From Bacillota bacterium (GTDB taxonomy: Bacteria; Bacillota; Dehalobacteriia; UBA4068), in the NCBI GenBank assembly GCA_017440145.1, contig JAFSHU010000149.1:1-42944 (forward strand): a stretch of 42,944 bases of DNA, given 5' to 3'. Shown piece after piece: positions 17,946 through 25,833 of this stretch. The translations under genes were made by a program, and so were the position numbers. Position 1 is the stretch's first letter; the number at the start of each line of letters is the position of its first letter. The notes below the pieces were generated by a model. It ran no database searches and had not been told where the DNA came from. It saw only the letters and a list, made by a program, of their open reading frames with translations.

Positions 17946-18740
17946 ATGGAACGCAATATTTTGCTTACCCTACAATATGATGGCAGCAACTATGCCGGCT
18001 GGCAGCGGCAGCCTGCCTCCCACGGGGCAACCGTGCAGCAAGAGGTGGAGACTGCTCTGAGCCAGGTCTTTCGGGAGCAGATCGTGGTTGCCGGGGCTGG
18101 GCGCACAGACAGCGGCGTTCATGCCTGGGGGCAGCGCTGCAGCTTTCGGGCGCACAGCTCCGTGCCTCTGGAGAAGCTGCCGGATATTCTCAATCGGCGC
18201 TTGCCCGGGGATATCCGGGTCAGCCGGGCGGAGCAGGTGGCGGATTCCTTTCACGCCCGCTTCACCGCGCACAGGAAGCGCTATCGCTATGTTTTGGCTC
18301 AGTCCGGGCAGGCAAATGCTTTTAACCATCGTTACGCCTGGTTCCTGGATGGGGGATTGGATCTTGCCGCTATGCAGGAGGGGGCTGCCCATCTTTTGGG
18401 TACCCACGATTTCTGGCATTATACAGTCAGCGGCGTTTCCGCTTCGGATTTTGTCCGCACCATCAGCAGCCTGGATGTGTATGCACCGGAGCCGCAGGAT
18501 TGCTTTTTCCCCTGGCAGGAGCTGCCTTCCCCGATTCTGGTGGAGGTGGAGGCAGATGGTTTCCTTTATAAAATGGTACGGATCATTGTGGGCCGATTGG
18601 TGGCCGTGGGGCAGGGGCGCATCCCGGCCCGGGCTATGGCAGACTATCTGGACGGCAGCTTTGATCTGAATATCCCGCCGGCCCCGCCGCAGGGTCTGCA
18701 GCTTTTGTGGGTGCGCTATGCGGAGGCTGAGGCCGAATGA
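17946..18740 (+). CDS. truA: tRNA pseudouridine(38-40) synthase
   Basis: TruA (264 residues) makes pseudouridine at positions 38-40 of the tRNA anticodon arm. The catalytic aspartate lies in GAGRTDSGVHAWGQ at about residues 52-65, and the N-terminal LTLQYDGSNYAGWQRQ is typical. The gene follows ecfT by 23 bases with ribosome site AAAGGATG. The ecfA1-ecfA2-ecfT-truA order is conserved in Bacillota. Confidence 0.97.
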   Translation: MERNILLTLQYDGSNYAGWQRQPASHGATVQQEVETALSQVFREQIVVAGAGRTDSGVHAWGQRCSFRAHSSVPLEKLPDILNRRLPGDIRVSRAEQVADSFHARFTAHRKRYRYVLAQSGQANAFNHRYAWFLDGGLDLAAMQEGAAHLLGTHDFWHYTVSGVSASDFVRTISSLDVYAPEPQDCFFPWQELPSPILVEVEADGFLYKMVRIIVGRLVAVGQGRIPARAMADYLDGSFDLNIPPAPPQGLQLLWVRYAEAEAE

Positions 18741-18765
18741 AGGGGGAGGCCCAGTGCCCTTTTTT
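18740..18765 (+). terminator. Probable weak terminator after truA
   Basis: AAGGG (18740-18744) can pair with CCCTT (18757-18761), with partial internal pairing of GGGC-like bases, followed by a run of six T. The stem is short, so strength is uncertain. The independent promoter for rplM 50 bases further on is consistent with a transcript end here. Confidence 0.5.
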
Positions 18766-18807
18766 GCCGGAGAATGGCAAATAATGTCTGCTCAGCTGAA
18801 AAAAACC

Positions 18808-18836
18808 TTGACAAGGAGAAAGCTGGGCATTATACT
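18808..18836 (+). promoter_or_regulatory. Sigma-A promoter of rplM-rpsI
   Basis: A perfect -35 TTGACA (18808-18813) and a near-perfect -10 TATACT (18831-18836) are separated by 17 bases. Transcription would begin near 18843, giving an untranslated leader of about 78 bases before rplM. That leader has a small possible stem (CCGTT with AGCGG near 18864-18880). Many Bacillota carry an L13-responsive leader here, but I cannot confirm one by eye. Confidence 0.9.
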
Positions 18837-18920
18837 AAATAAGTACGCTTGTTGTCTTCTGCCCCGTTGGCGATGAGCGGTATTATTGAAAGGTTTTTAA
18901 ATTTTAAGGAGGGAATTACC

Positions 18921-19349
18921 TTGAATACTTTCATGGCCAAGCCCGCCGAAATCGAGAAGAAATGGTACGTGATCGACGCAGCCGGCAGACCGCTGGGCCG
19001 TACCGCTACCGAAGCTGCTCGCCTTCTGCGTGGTAAGCATAAGCCGATTTTTACTCCCCATGTGGATACCGGCGATTTCGTCATCATCATCAATGCTGAG
19101 CAGGCAATCCTGACTGGTAACAAGCTGCTTGCGAAGAAATATTACCGTCATTCCGGTTATCCGGGCGGTTTGAAAGAAATGAACTACAAAGACCTGATGG
19201 CCAAGAAACCCATCCTGGCTGTGGAAAAAGCAGTGAAAGGCATGCTGCCCCACAATCGTCTGGGTCGCGCACAGGGCAAGAAGCTGAAGGTTTATGTTGG
19301 TGCTGAGCATCCCCATGCTGCACAGAAACCTGAAGTCTGGGAATTCTAA
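18921..19349 (+). CDS. rplM: 50S ribosomal protein L13, TTG start
   Basis: L13 (142 residues) is an early assembly protein. [25 protein letters not shown] and the later [18 protein letters not shown] are diagnostic. The start is TTG 18921, 7 bases after AAGGAGGG (18906-18913); the resulting length equals the family's. An ATG 12 bases further in would cut conserved sequence less well placed from the ribosome site. It is co-transcribed with rpsI. Confidence 0.97.
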   Translation: MNTFMAKPAEIEKKWYVIDAAGRPLGRTATEAARLLRGKHKPIFTPHVDTGDFVIIINAEQAILTGNKLLAKKYYRHSGYPGGLKEMNYKDLMAKKPILAVEKAVKGMLPHNRLGRAQGKKLKVYVGAEHPHAAQKPEVWEF

Positions 19350-19366
19350 GAGAGGAGGACGAATAA

Positions 19367-19762
19367 GTGGCTGAAGCAATGAAATTCTATGGCACTGGCA
19401 GACGTAAAAATGCTGTCGCTCGTGTGTGGGTCAAACCCGGCACCGGCAATATCACCATCAACGATAGAGAGCTGGGCAATTATTTCGATAAGGCAACTCT
19501 GGAAATGATCGTCCGTCAACCCCTCGTTCTGACCTCCACTTTGGACAAATACGATGTCGTGGCTACGGTTAAGGGCGGCGGCTCCACCGGTCAGGCCGGT
19601 GCAGTCCGTCATGGCCTGGCCCGCGCTCTGGTTGCGGCTGACGCTGATATGCGCCCCGCACTGAAGGCTGCTGGTTTCATGACCCGTGACCCCAGAATGA
19701 AAGAACGTCGTAAGTATGGTTTGAAGAAGGCCCGCAAAGCAAGCCAGTTCTCCAAACGTTAA
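19367..19762 (+). CDS. rpsI: 30S ribosomal protein S9, GTG start
   Basis: S9 (131 residues) reaches the P site with its basic C-terminal tail, which here ends in the expected [12 protein letters not shown]. The N-terminal [19 protein letters not shown] is typical. GTG 19367 follows AGAGGAGGAC. It is 17 bases after rplM. Confidence 0.98.
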   Translation: MAEAMKFYGTGRRKNAVARVWVKPGTGNITINDRELGNYFDKATLEMIVRQPLVLTSTLDKYDVVATVKGGGSTGQAGAVRHGLARALVAADADMRPALKAAGFMTRDPRMKERRKYGLKKARKASQFSKR

Positions 19763-19783
19763 AATTTCCTTATGCAATCAAAT

Positions 19784-19814
19784 GCCTGTATCCCACTGGG
19801 ATACAGGCTTTTTT
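19784..19814 (+). terminator. Intrinsic terminator after rpsI
   Basis: GCCTGTATCCC (19784-19794) pairs perfectly with GGGATACAGGC (19798-19808) around a 3-base loop, then six T follow. This ends the rplM-rpsI transcript. Confidence 0.95.
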
Positions 19815-19872
19815 GTATTCACCTAAAAAAACCGCCCGCTATGCATGTGGAGAAAAAGCGTAAGCATAAAAG

Positions 19873-19923
19873 CCTCCTTTGATAGAATAGAGTCGCTGCC
19901 GGCTGAAACGAAAGCAAAGGAGG
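19873..19923 (-). terminator. Inverted repeat downstream of cwlD, possible terminator
   Basis: CCTCCTTTG (19873-19881) and CAAAGGAGG (19915-19923) are exact reverse complements 33 bases apart. Read on the minus strand the repeat follows the cwlD stop by about 40 bases and is trailed by CTTTTATG. The long loop and short U-run make it an uncertain terminator. Confidence 0.4.
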
Positions 19924-19960
19924 TTTTTATTTTGAAGGAGCTATGGAGGAGCGGATTCCT

Positions 19961-20719
19961 TTATTGAGGGCTCTGATCCTCCTCTGTCTGCACCGGGGCT
20001 GCGGTGGGCAGCTCTTCCACTGGCAGCTCTTCCATGGAGAAAAAGTCGTTCAGCGCCTGATAGATCGCCCAGGCAATTTTCCACTGGTAGGCCTCATTTT
20101 GCAGCAGCTCTGCCTCCTCCCGGTTGGAGAGAAAACCCATTTCCGCAATGACGGCCGGTGCCTCTATGTTTTTCAGAAGGTAGGAATCCGGGTGTGCAAG
20201 GGCTGCTCGCTCCGTATTTGCCAGCTCCTGCCTGAAGCGGAGCTGAACACCTTCTGCCAGGAGCTTCCCGGCCTCGTTTCCCCTCTGATAAAAGACCTGG
20301 GCGCCCCGCTGCTCGCTGCTGCCCAGATAGCTGTTGCAGTGCAGGCTGATGAAGATATCCGCGCTTTCTGCCAGGCGCACCCGGCTCTTCATATCTTCGC
20401 TCTTGCTGCTTGCCATTGCCGCATCCTGATTTCGGCTCATCAGCACGGTCATGCCGCCCTGCAGACAGTATTCCTCCAGCTTCTTTGCGATGGCCAGATT
20501 GATGTCCGCCTCCCGGGAGCCATCCACGCCCAGCACGCCGGGGTCATAGCCGCCGTGGCCGGCATCGATCAGGATCACCTGCCCAAAGAGAGCCGGGGAC
20601 ATGGTATCCAGGCTTTCCTGCACGTCCTGCCAGATCAGGCTGAGGAAGAGCAGGCCAAGCAGCAGGAGAAGAAGAATAAAGCTTCGGCTGTGAGAGAGCT
20701 TCAGATGAAAGATGTGCAT
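19961..20719 (-). CDS. cwlD: N-acetylmuramoyl-L-alanine amidase, CwlD-like (spore cortex)
   Basis: A zinc amidase (Amidase_3 family) that removes peptide from muramic acid. In sporulating Bacillota CwlD helps make the muramic-delta-lactam of the spore cortex. A membrane anchor covers residues about 13-32. Zinc ligands are the His of DAGHGGYDPG, the Glu of GSREADINL and the His of ISLHCNS; the catalytic Glu is in AEMGFLSN. From ATG 20719 it has 252 residues: GGAGG lies 5 bases before this codon. ATG 20731 is in frame but has only a distant AAGG. The position next to rpsI is also seen in Bacillus. The name is inferred from family and context. Confidence 0.88.
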   Translation of the reverse strand: MHIFHLKLSHSRSFILLLLLLGLLFLSLIWQDVQESLDTMSPALFGQVILIDAGHGGYDPGVLGVDGSREADINLAIAKKLEEYCLQGGMTVLMSRNQDAAMASSKSEDMKSRVRLAESADIFISLHCNSYLGSSEQRGAQVFYQRGNEAGKLLAEGVQLRFRQELANTERAALAHPDSYLLKNIEAPAVIAEMGFLSNREEAELLQNEAYQWKIAWAIYQALNDFFSMEELPVEELPTAAPVQTEEDQSPQ

Positions 20720-20750
20720 CCCTGCCTCCATAGAAAAGGCGTTTTACCTT

Positions 20751-20778
20751 AAATTATGCCGGAGCCTCCGGATTATGC
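20751..20778 (-). promoter_or_regulatory. Candidate sigma-E-type promoter of cwlD
   Basis: On the minus strand GCATAAT (20772-20778) and CATAATTT (20751-20758) are 13 bases apart. The Bacillus sigma-E consensus is KMATATT, about 14 bases, CATACAnT, so these match 6 of 7 and 5 of 7 fixed positions. The two boxes come from a 10-bp direct repeat (ATTATGCCGG at 20753-20762 and 20772-20781 on the plus strand). cwlD is known to be sporulation-controlled in Bacillus. Confidence 0.45.
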
Positions 20779-20836
20779 CGGGCTAATTTTCCGGCTTGCT
20801 GCATAGGATTTAGCATTCTGCAAAGGAGGAAGGCCT

Positions 20837-21550
20837 ATGCGCACCATTTATCTTAGTCGCCGAAGCTGGAAATTGACACTTACCTACCTTTTCGCTGTAT
20901 CTTTGATGCTTTGCGGAGCTGTTTTGTTTTTGCCGGAGCAGGAGCTTCGCCCTACATTGTCAGAAGCCTTTCGCAGCGGCCCGGCAGAATCATCGGGGGT
21001 CTCGCTGACCATCAATGTGGATTGGGGGGAAGAATTCCTTCCCGATATGCTGGCAACTCTGGAGGAAGAGCAGGTGAAGGCCACCTTCTTCCTGACCGGG
21101 CGCTGGGCTTCAAAGAACCCGGAGCTGGCAGCGCAGATCGCGGATGCCGGTCATGAGATCGGCAACCATGGCTATAGCCACAGCAGCCCCAATGCTTCCA
21201 CCCAGGAGGAAATCCTGGATGAGATCAGCCGAACAGAAGAGGCCATTCTGCAGGCCACCGGGGTCCGAACCAATTTATATGCACCGCCCTCCGGTGAATG
21301 CGAGGAGCATGTTCTGTCGGCAGCAGAGAAGGCCGGGTACAAAACGATCCTCTGGTCTGTGGATACCATAGATTGGCAGAAGCCTTCTGCGGCCACGATC
21401 CTGGATCGGGTGAAATCCAAAATTCATGGTGGTGCCATTATTCTGGCGCACCCCACAGCCGGTACAGAGGAAGCATTGGCGCAGATGATCCAGGATCTGA
21501 AGGCGGAGGGATACAGCTTTGTTACGGTTTCTGAAAATATTGCTTTATAG
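20837..21550 (+). CDS. YlxY-like polysaccharide deacetylase family protein, degenerate active site
   Basis: A membrane-anchored (residues about 13-33) NodB-fold protein of 237 residues. Families of this type remove acetyl groups from peptidoglycan sugars. Motif 1, normally TFDDG, reads TINVDWG, so the catalytic Asp pair is altered; the motif 3 Arg (RPP) is Ala (YAPPSGE). Motif 2 (HGYSH), the motif 4 Asp-Trp (SVDTIDW) and the motif 5 His (ILAHPT) remain. Such changes characterise YlxY, which in Bacillus is also next to the M16 peptidase gene, so this is probably the orthologue. AAAGGAGGAAGG precedes the ATG. The next gene starts inside its 3' end. Confidence 0.85.
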   Translation: MRTIYLSRRSWKLTLTYLFAVSLMLCGAVLFLPEQELRPTLSEAFRSGPAESSGVSLTINVDWGEEFLPDMLATLEEEQVKATFFLTGRWASKNPELAAQIADAGHEIGNHGYSHSSPNASTQEEILDEISRTEEAILQATGVRTNLYAPPSGECEEHVLSAAEKAGYKTILWSVDTIDWQKPSAATILDRVKSKIHGGAIILAHPTAGTEEALAQMIQDLKAEGYSFVTVSENIAL

Positions 21551-22574
21551 CGTTTTGTTTTTGCTCATCCTTCTGCCTCCGGTGCCTGTTCGCGCCGCAG
21601 AGCTGCCGGATGCTGCAGCGCCCGGTCTGAGCAGGCAGAGCCTGCCCCAGGCAGCGGCAGCAGGAAGCGCCTTGCTGGAGGCGCACAGCGGCGAGCTGCT
21701 TTTTTCCTCCAATGGGCAGGAAGCGCTGCCCCCGGCTTCCACAGGAAAAATATTAACTGCCTTGCTGGCTCTGGATCTGGTGGAGGATCTGGAGCAGGAA
21801 TATGAGATCAGTGCAGCTGCAGCGGCTGTGGAGGAAAGCAGCGTCTATCTGCAGGCGGGGGAAAGCCTTTCCCTCCGGGAGCTGCTGGGGGGCGCGCTGG
21901 TGCATTCCGGAAACGATGCCTGCTTTGCCATTGGGGAGGCTGTGGCTGGCAGTGAGCGCTTGTTTGTGCATTGGCTGAACATGAAGGCCGCTGCGATGGG
22001 GGCGTATTCTGTTCATTTTTGCAATACCAACGGCCTTCCTGCCGAGGGGCATGTGGTCAGCCCGGAGGATCTGGCCTGTATTGCTGGGGTCGCCATGGAA
22101 AATGAAATTTTTGCTTCCATCGTGGGGGGAAAATACACCTCCCTGGGGGAAGGAGATCACTATCGCTTCTTTAAAAATACCAATAAGCTGCTCTGGCAGG
22201 ATGCGCATATCGTGGGGGTCAAAACCGGAACCACAGATGCTGCCGGCCCCTGCCTGGTGGCCGCCTATGAGGACGGTGCGGCTCTGTTTATCAGTGTGGT
22301 GCTGAACAGCCCGGATCGCTATGGGGAGAGTCTTTCTCTGCTGCATTTTGGGGCGGAGCAGTATGCGCTGCTTGCCCTGGCGGAGGAGGGGCAGGCACTG
22401 GCCTATGCGGAAGGCCATGTCTGGCGGGCCGCCCGGCCCTTTCAGGTTCTGGTAGAGCAGGAGCAGATGGGGGAGCTGCGGCTGCGCTGGTCCCTGCCGG
22501 ATGCAGAGGGGCGTTTTCTTTTGCAGCTTCTGGATGCTGCCGGGGGGATCCTGGGCGAGGTGGAGCTGGTCTGA
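21519..22574 (+). CDS. D-alanyl-D-alanine carboxypeptidase (DacF/S11 family), TTG start
   Basis: A serine penicillin-binding carboxypeptidase that trims the terminal D-Ala from peptidoglycan stem peptides outside the membrane. A signal peptide covers residues 1-26 (ends PVRAAEL). The three active-site motifs are SxxK as STGK (about residue 73), SxN as SGN, and KTG in VKTGTTDAAG. An S11 C-terminal beta domain follows to residue 351. TTG 21519 lies 8 bases after GGAGGG and overlaps the upstream gene by 32 bases. Because the neighbours are sporulation-linked, a DacF or DacB role is likely, but vegetative function cannot be excluded. Confidence 0.92.
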   Translation: MLRFLKILLYSVLFLLILLPPVPVRAAELPDAAAPGLSRQSLPQAAAAGSALLEAHSGELLFSSNGQEALPPASTGKILTALLALDLVEDLEQEYEISAAAAAVEESSVYLQAGESLSLRELLGGALVHSGNDACFAIGEAVAGSERLFVHWLNMKAAAMGAYSVHFCNTNGLPAEGHVVSPEDLACIAGVAMENEIFASIVGGKYTSLGEGDHYRFFKNTNKLLWQDAHIVGVKTGTTDAAGPCLVAAYEDGAALFISVVLNSPDRYGESLSLLHFGAEQYALLALAEEGQALAYAEGHVWRAARPFQVLVEQEQMGELRLRWSLPDAEGRFLLQLLDAAGGILGEVELV

Positions 22575-22614
22575 GACGGGCAGCAGGGATTTCCGTTCAC
22601 AATGCCGAATATTT

Positions 22615-22650
22615 TATAATCAGGTCGGCTGGTCTTTGGACTGACCGGCC
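22615..22650 (+). promoter_or_regulatory. TATAAT box and hairpin ahead of the M16 peptidase gene
   Basis: The 87-base gap after the carboxypeptidase gene has TATAAT at 22615-22620 with no clear -35. A hairpin follows: GGTCGGCTGGTC (22623-22634) with GACTGACCGGCC (22639-22650), 12 pairs with one mismatch and several G-U pairs. TATTTT follows. It could be a leaky terminator or a leader stem; neither is firm. Confidence 0.4.
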
Positions 22651-22673
22651 TATTTTCGCAAATGAGGTGTTGT

Positions 22674-23921
22674 ATGACAGAAAAGATCGTTTTGCCTTCC
22701 GGGCTTCGCATTGTTTTGGAACCCATGCCCCATCTGCGCTCTGTCAGCACCGGTTTATGGGTATCTGCCGGTTCTGCCTATGAAACGGCGCAGGAATCGG
22801 GAATGTCTCATTTTTTGGAGCATCTGCTGTTTAAGGGCACGGAAAAACGAACTGCCCTGCAGATTTCCGCAACAATGGAGGGTGTGGGCGGTATCCTCAA
22901 TGCCTTCACCAGCCGGGAGCATACCTGCTATTATACCCGCTCCATGGACGAGCACTTCCGTCTTTCCCTGGAGCTGCTGGCTGATATGTATAATCATTCT
23001 CTGCTGGATCCCAAGGATGTGGAACGGGAGAGAAATGTCATCATGGAAGAAATCAATATGTATGAGGATAGCCCGGAGGATGTGGCGGCTGATCTTTTCC
23101 TGAGTCAGCTCTGGCCCGGGCATCCTTATGGGCGGCCCATTTCCGGCACGCTTTCCAGTGTGGAGGGTGTGGGTCGGGATCAGCTGGCAGCCTATTGGCG
23201 TTCCGTTTATGTTCCCCGGCGCACTGTGCTGGCGGTGGCGGGGAATGTTCAGCCGGAGCAGGTGGCGGAGCTGGCGGAGGCGCTTTTCCCCGCCCGGAGC
23301 GGACAGGCCCTGCCTGTTTTGCCCAGCCCCAGTGCGCAGGGAGGCTCTGTGAGCAAGGTGAAGGACATTGAGCAGAGCCATGTCTGTATGGGCTTCCCGG
23401 GGATCTCTTTGGATGACCCGGATTATTATGCTGCCAATGTGCTGGCCAACATTCTGGGCGGCGGTGCATCCTCCCGCCTTTTCCAGGAGGTTCGGGAGAA
23501 AAGAGCCCTGTCTTATACTTCTTACTGTTATTTGGATGCTTTTGATCAGAGTGGTTATCTGATGGCCTACAGCGCCACCCATCCCAAGCATACCCAGGAG
23601 CTGATCCAGGTCATGGCCGATCAGTTTGCGGATCTGGCTGCCCATGGCGTCAGCGATGAGGAGCTGCAGCGGAGCCGGGATCAGCTGCGCGGCACCCTGC
23701 TGCTCTCCATGGAAAGCAGCAGCTCTGTCATGAGCCGCCTGGGCCGCACAGAGCTCTCTCTGGGGACGCTCTTTGATCTGGAGGATCGGGTGAACAAGCT
23801 GGCTGCTGTGACGCATGAGGACATTCATCGGGTCAGCCAGCGGCTGCTGCGCCCCGGGAGCATGGTTCTGAGCCAGGTCAGCCCCAAGCCGGCTGCGGTG
23901 GAAGCAAAGGATTTGTTTTAA
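22674..23921 (+). CDS. M16 family zinc peptidase (MlpA/YmxG-like)
   Basis: A pitrilysin-family processing peptidase of 415 residues. The inverted zinc motif HFLEH lies at about residues 46-50 (SHFLEHLLFKGTEKR), with the more distal Glu in ERNVIMEEI. The second half is the inactive partner domain with the R/Y region (SSRLFQEVREKRALSYT). Bacillus MlpA/YmxG is in the same place between ylxY and ymxH. ATG 22674 follows GAGGTG; an ATG at 22662 would add four residues. The dut gene begins 9 bases on. Confidence 0.93.
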   Translation: MTEKIVLPSGLRIVLEPMPHLRSVSTGLWVSAGSAYETAQESGMSHFLEHLLFKGTEKRTALQISATMEGVGGILNAFTSREHTCYYTRSMDEHFRLSLELLADMYNHSLLDPKDVERERNVIMEEINMYEDSPEDVAADLFLSQLWPGHPYGRPISGTLSSVEGVGRDQLAAYWRSVYVPRRTVLAVAGNVQPEQVAELAEALFPARSGQALPVLPSPSAQGGSVSKVKDIEQSHVCMGFPGISLDDPDYYAANVLANILGGGASSRLFQEVREKRALSYTSYCYLDAFDQSGYLMAYSATHPKHTQELIQVMADQFADLAAHGVSDEELQRSRDQLRGTLLLSMESSSSVMSRLGRTELSLGTLFDLEDRVNKLAAVTHEDIHRVSQRLLRPGSMVLSQVSPKPAAVEAKDLF

Positions 23922-23930
23922 GGAGAAACT

Positions 23931-24377
23931 ATGACCAGAGTACGTTTTCAATATTTGCCCCATGGAGAGGGCCTGCCTCTGCCTGCTTACCAAAGTGAAT
24001 GGGCTGCCGGTCTGGATCTGGCTGCCGCGGTGGAAGAGCCTGTGCTTCTGGAGCCGGGCTGCCGGGCTTTGATTCCCACCGGCCTGGTGATGGAGCTGCC
24101 GCTGGGCTTTGAGGGGCAGGTGCGGCCCCGCAGCGGCTTGGCGATGAAGCAGGGAATCACGGTGCTGAACGCACCCGGCACCATTGATGCGGATTACCGG
24201 GGGGAAGTGAAGGTGCTGCTGATCAACCTGGGTCAGGAGGCCTTTACAGTGGAGCGTGGCATGCGCATCGCCCAGCTGGTGATCGCCCCCGTTGCCCAGA
24301 TGCAGATCGAGCTGGCAGATTCGCTCAGCGATACCCAAAGGGGTGCGGGTGGATTTGGCAGCAGCGGACTGCGTTAG
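23931..24377 (+). CDS. dut: Deoxyuridine 5'-triphosphate nucleotidohydrolase
   Basis: Trimeric dUTPase (148 residues): dUTP to dUMP + PPi, keeping uracil out of DNA and feeding dTMP synthesis. The five motifs are visible: AGLDLAA (1), RSGLAMK (2), [11 protein letters not shown] (3), RIAQLV (4), and the glycine-rich [10 protein letters not shown] (5) at the C-terminus. AGGAGAA precedes the ATG. Its presence in the ymx cluster is common in Clostridia. Confidence 0.96.
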   Translation: MTRVRFQYLPHGEGLPLPAYQSEWAAGLDLAAAVEEPVLLEPGCRALIPTGLVMELPLGFEGQVRPRSGLAMKQGITVLNAPGTIDADYRGEVKVLLINLGQEAFTVERGMRIAQLVIAPVAQMQIELADSLSDTQRGAGGFGSSGLR

Positions 24378-24393
24378 GCTGCAAATGGGCGCT

Positions 24394-24422
24394 GCATATT
24401 TTGTCCGGGCCTGCCGTATATT
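24394..24422 (+). promoter_or_regulatory. Candidate sigma-E promoter ahead of the ymxH-like gene
   Basis: GCATATT (24394-24400) fits the sigma-E -35 consensus KMATATT at all positions, and CGTATATT (24415-24422) fits the -10 CATACAnT at 5 of 7 fixed positions. The spacer is 14 bases, the usual distance. The start codon of a YlmC/YmxH-family sporulation gene lies 30 bases beyond. Confidence 0.5.
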
Positions 24423-24451
24423 GGAACAAAGCGGCAATGGAGGGATGAAGT

Positions 24452-24697
24452 ATGCGTTTATCCGAATTTGCAGAGAAGCGGATCATCAATGTGTTCGATG
24501 GAGAGCTGATGGGCGCTATTGGGGACAGTGATTTATTGCTGGATGAAGAGAACGGCCGTATTTTGGAGATCATTGTACCCCCGCCCCGCCGCGGGGCAAA
24601 CCGACATCCCTGCTCCATCCCCTGGCCTGCCGTGAAAAAGGTGGGCGCGGAGGTCGTGGTGGTGGATGTGGACAGCAGCGGGGCTTATTATCGTTAA
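24452..24697 (+). CDS. ymxH: YlmC/YmxH-family sporulation protein (PRC-barrel)
   Basis: A small beta-barrel protein of 81 residues with the pattern LSEFAEKRIINVFDGELMGAIGDSDLLLDEENGRI, which is the PRC-barrel fold of YlmC/YmxH. The family is conserved in spore formers and expressed during sporulation; its molecular role is unknown. GGAGGGATG lies upstream. It is between dut and dapB, as expected for YmxH rather than the ftsZ-linked YlmC. Confidence 0.88.
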   Translation: MRLSEFAEKRIINVFDGELMGAIGDSDLLLDEENGRILEIIVPPPRRGANRHPCSIPWPAVKKVGAEVVVVDVDSSGAYYR

Positions 24698-24709
24698 GGA
24701 GGAAAGAAC

Positions 24710-25501
24710 ATGCTCCGTGTTTTGGTAAATGGTGCAGCCGGGAAGATGGGACGCTCTATGTCCGCAGGTATTCTGGCTGAGGAAGATATGCAGCTGGTGG
24801 CGGCTGTGGATCAGTGCTGCCTGGGCGCTGACCTGGGTGAGCTTTGCGGCAGCGGACGCTGTGGCGTGGCTGTGGAAGCGGATCTGGCTGCTGCCATTGA
24901 AAAAAGTCAGCCGGATGTAATGCTGGATTTCACGGTTCCCGCTGCGGTGATGGACAATCTGCGGGTAGCTCAGACACATAAGCTGGCGGCGGTTGTTGGC
25001 ACCACCGGTTTGACGAAAGAAAATCTGGAGGAGCTGCGGGCAAGCTGCGAAAAAAGCGGTGCGCCTGTTTTTGTGGCCAGCAATTTTGCCCTGGGCGCAG
25101 TGCTGCTGATGCGTTTTGCGGCAGAAGCTGCCCGTTATCTGCCGGAATATGAGGTTCTGGAGATCCACAATGAGCGGAAGCTGGATGCCCCCTCCGGGAC
25201 GGCGCTCACCACCCTGAATATGATGGAGGCGCAGCGTTTGGAGGATTCTGTCGGTGCGGCCAACACCCGGGAGAGCGTTCCCGGCTGCCGCGGTGGGGCT
25301 TATGCAGGCAGCCATGTGCACAGCCTGCGCCTGCCCGGCGCGGTTGCCATTCAGGAAGTGATCTTTGGTGCGCCCGGCCAGATGCTGAGTCTGCGCCATG
25401 AGGCCACTGCCCGGGATTGCTTCTATCCCGGCGTTGCCCTGGCCCTGCGAAAGATCAAAGAGCTGAAGGGACTCACCCTGGGTCTGGAGCATCTCCTTTA
25501 A
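24710..25501 (+). CDS. dapB: 4-hydroxy-tetrahydrodipicolinate reductase
   Basis: DapB (263 residues) makes tetrahydrodipicolinate for lysine and diaminopimelate. The nucleotide-binding loop is NGAAGKMGR (residues about 6-14), VVGTTGL follows, and the catalytic site is EIHNERKLDAPSGTA, with His and Lys in the expected spots. TAAGGAGGAAAG precedes the ATG. In spore formers the pathway also feeds dipicolinic acid, the spore-core compound, which suits this neighbourhood. Confidence 0.97.
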   Translation: MLRVLVNGAAGKMGRSMSAGILAEEDMQLVAAVDQCCLGADLGELCGSGRCGVAVEADLAAAIEKSQPDVMLDFTVPAAVMDNLRVAQTHKLAAVVGTTGLTKENLEELRASCEKSGAPVFVASNFALGAVLLMRFAAEAARYLPEYEVLEIHNERKLDAPSGTALTTLNMMEAQRLEDSVGAANTRESVPGCRGGAYAGSHVHSLRLPGAVAIQEVIFGAPGQMLSLRHEATARDCFYPGVALALRKIKELKGLTLGLEHLL

Positions 25502-25732
25502 TCTGCGGAATCAGATAGAGAGCAAACGCCTGCCGAATTGGCGTGATACTCTTAATGGAGTATTCACGCTAAACCAGGATTGCCCTTGCGGGCAAGTTAT
25601 GAGTTATGAGATACTTCGTATCGTTATGATTGGCTTCGCCAAGTTTTAGGCTACAAAGACCATCATATCATAAACAAGCTCATAAGGGCGAGCAAAGCGA
25701 GCCTCATCACTCTAAACTGAGGAGCAACAGAA

Positions 25733-25776
25733 AAAGAGAGGACATTTCGGCGTTTAAACCGATTTGTTCTCTCTTT
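25733..25776. repeat. Long imperfect hairpin with symmetric internal loops
   Basis: The arms pair as AAAGAGAG, ACA and TCGG on the left with CCGA, TGT and CTCTCTTT on the right. One unpaired base and two unpaired bases face each other at matching places, around an 8-base loop. The symmetry suggests selection at RNA level. Confidence 0.65.
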
Positions 25777-25809
25777 CTGCTTGTAATATGGGTTTGGGCT
25801 TCGCCCGAT

Positions 25810-25833
25810 TTGCATTTGACTAGTCAAATGCAA
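25810..25833. repeat. Perfect 24-bp palindrome
   Basis: The 12-base half TTGCATTTGACT is followed at once by its exact reverse complement, with no spacer. It sits next to a GGGC-TTC-GCCC mini-hairpin. It contains a SpeI-like ACTAGT centre. Possible readings: a binding site for a dimeric protein, a mobile-element end, or part of a folded RNA. Confidence 0.85.
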
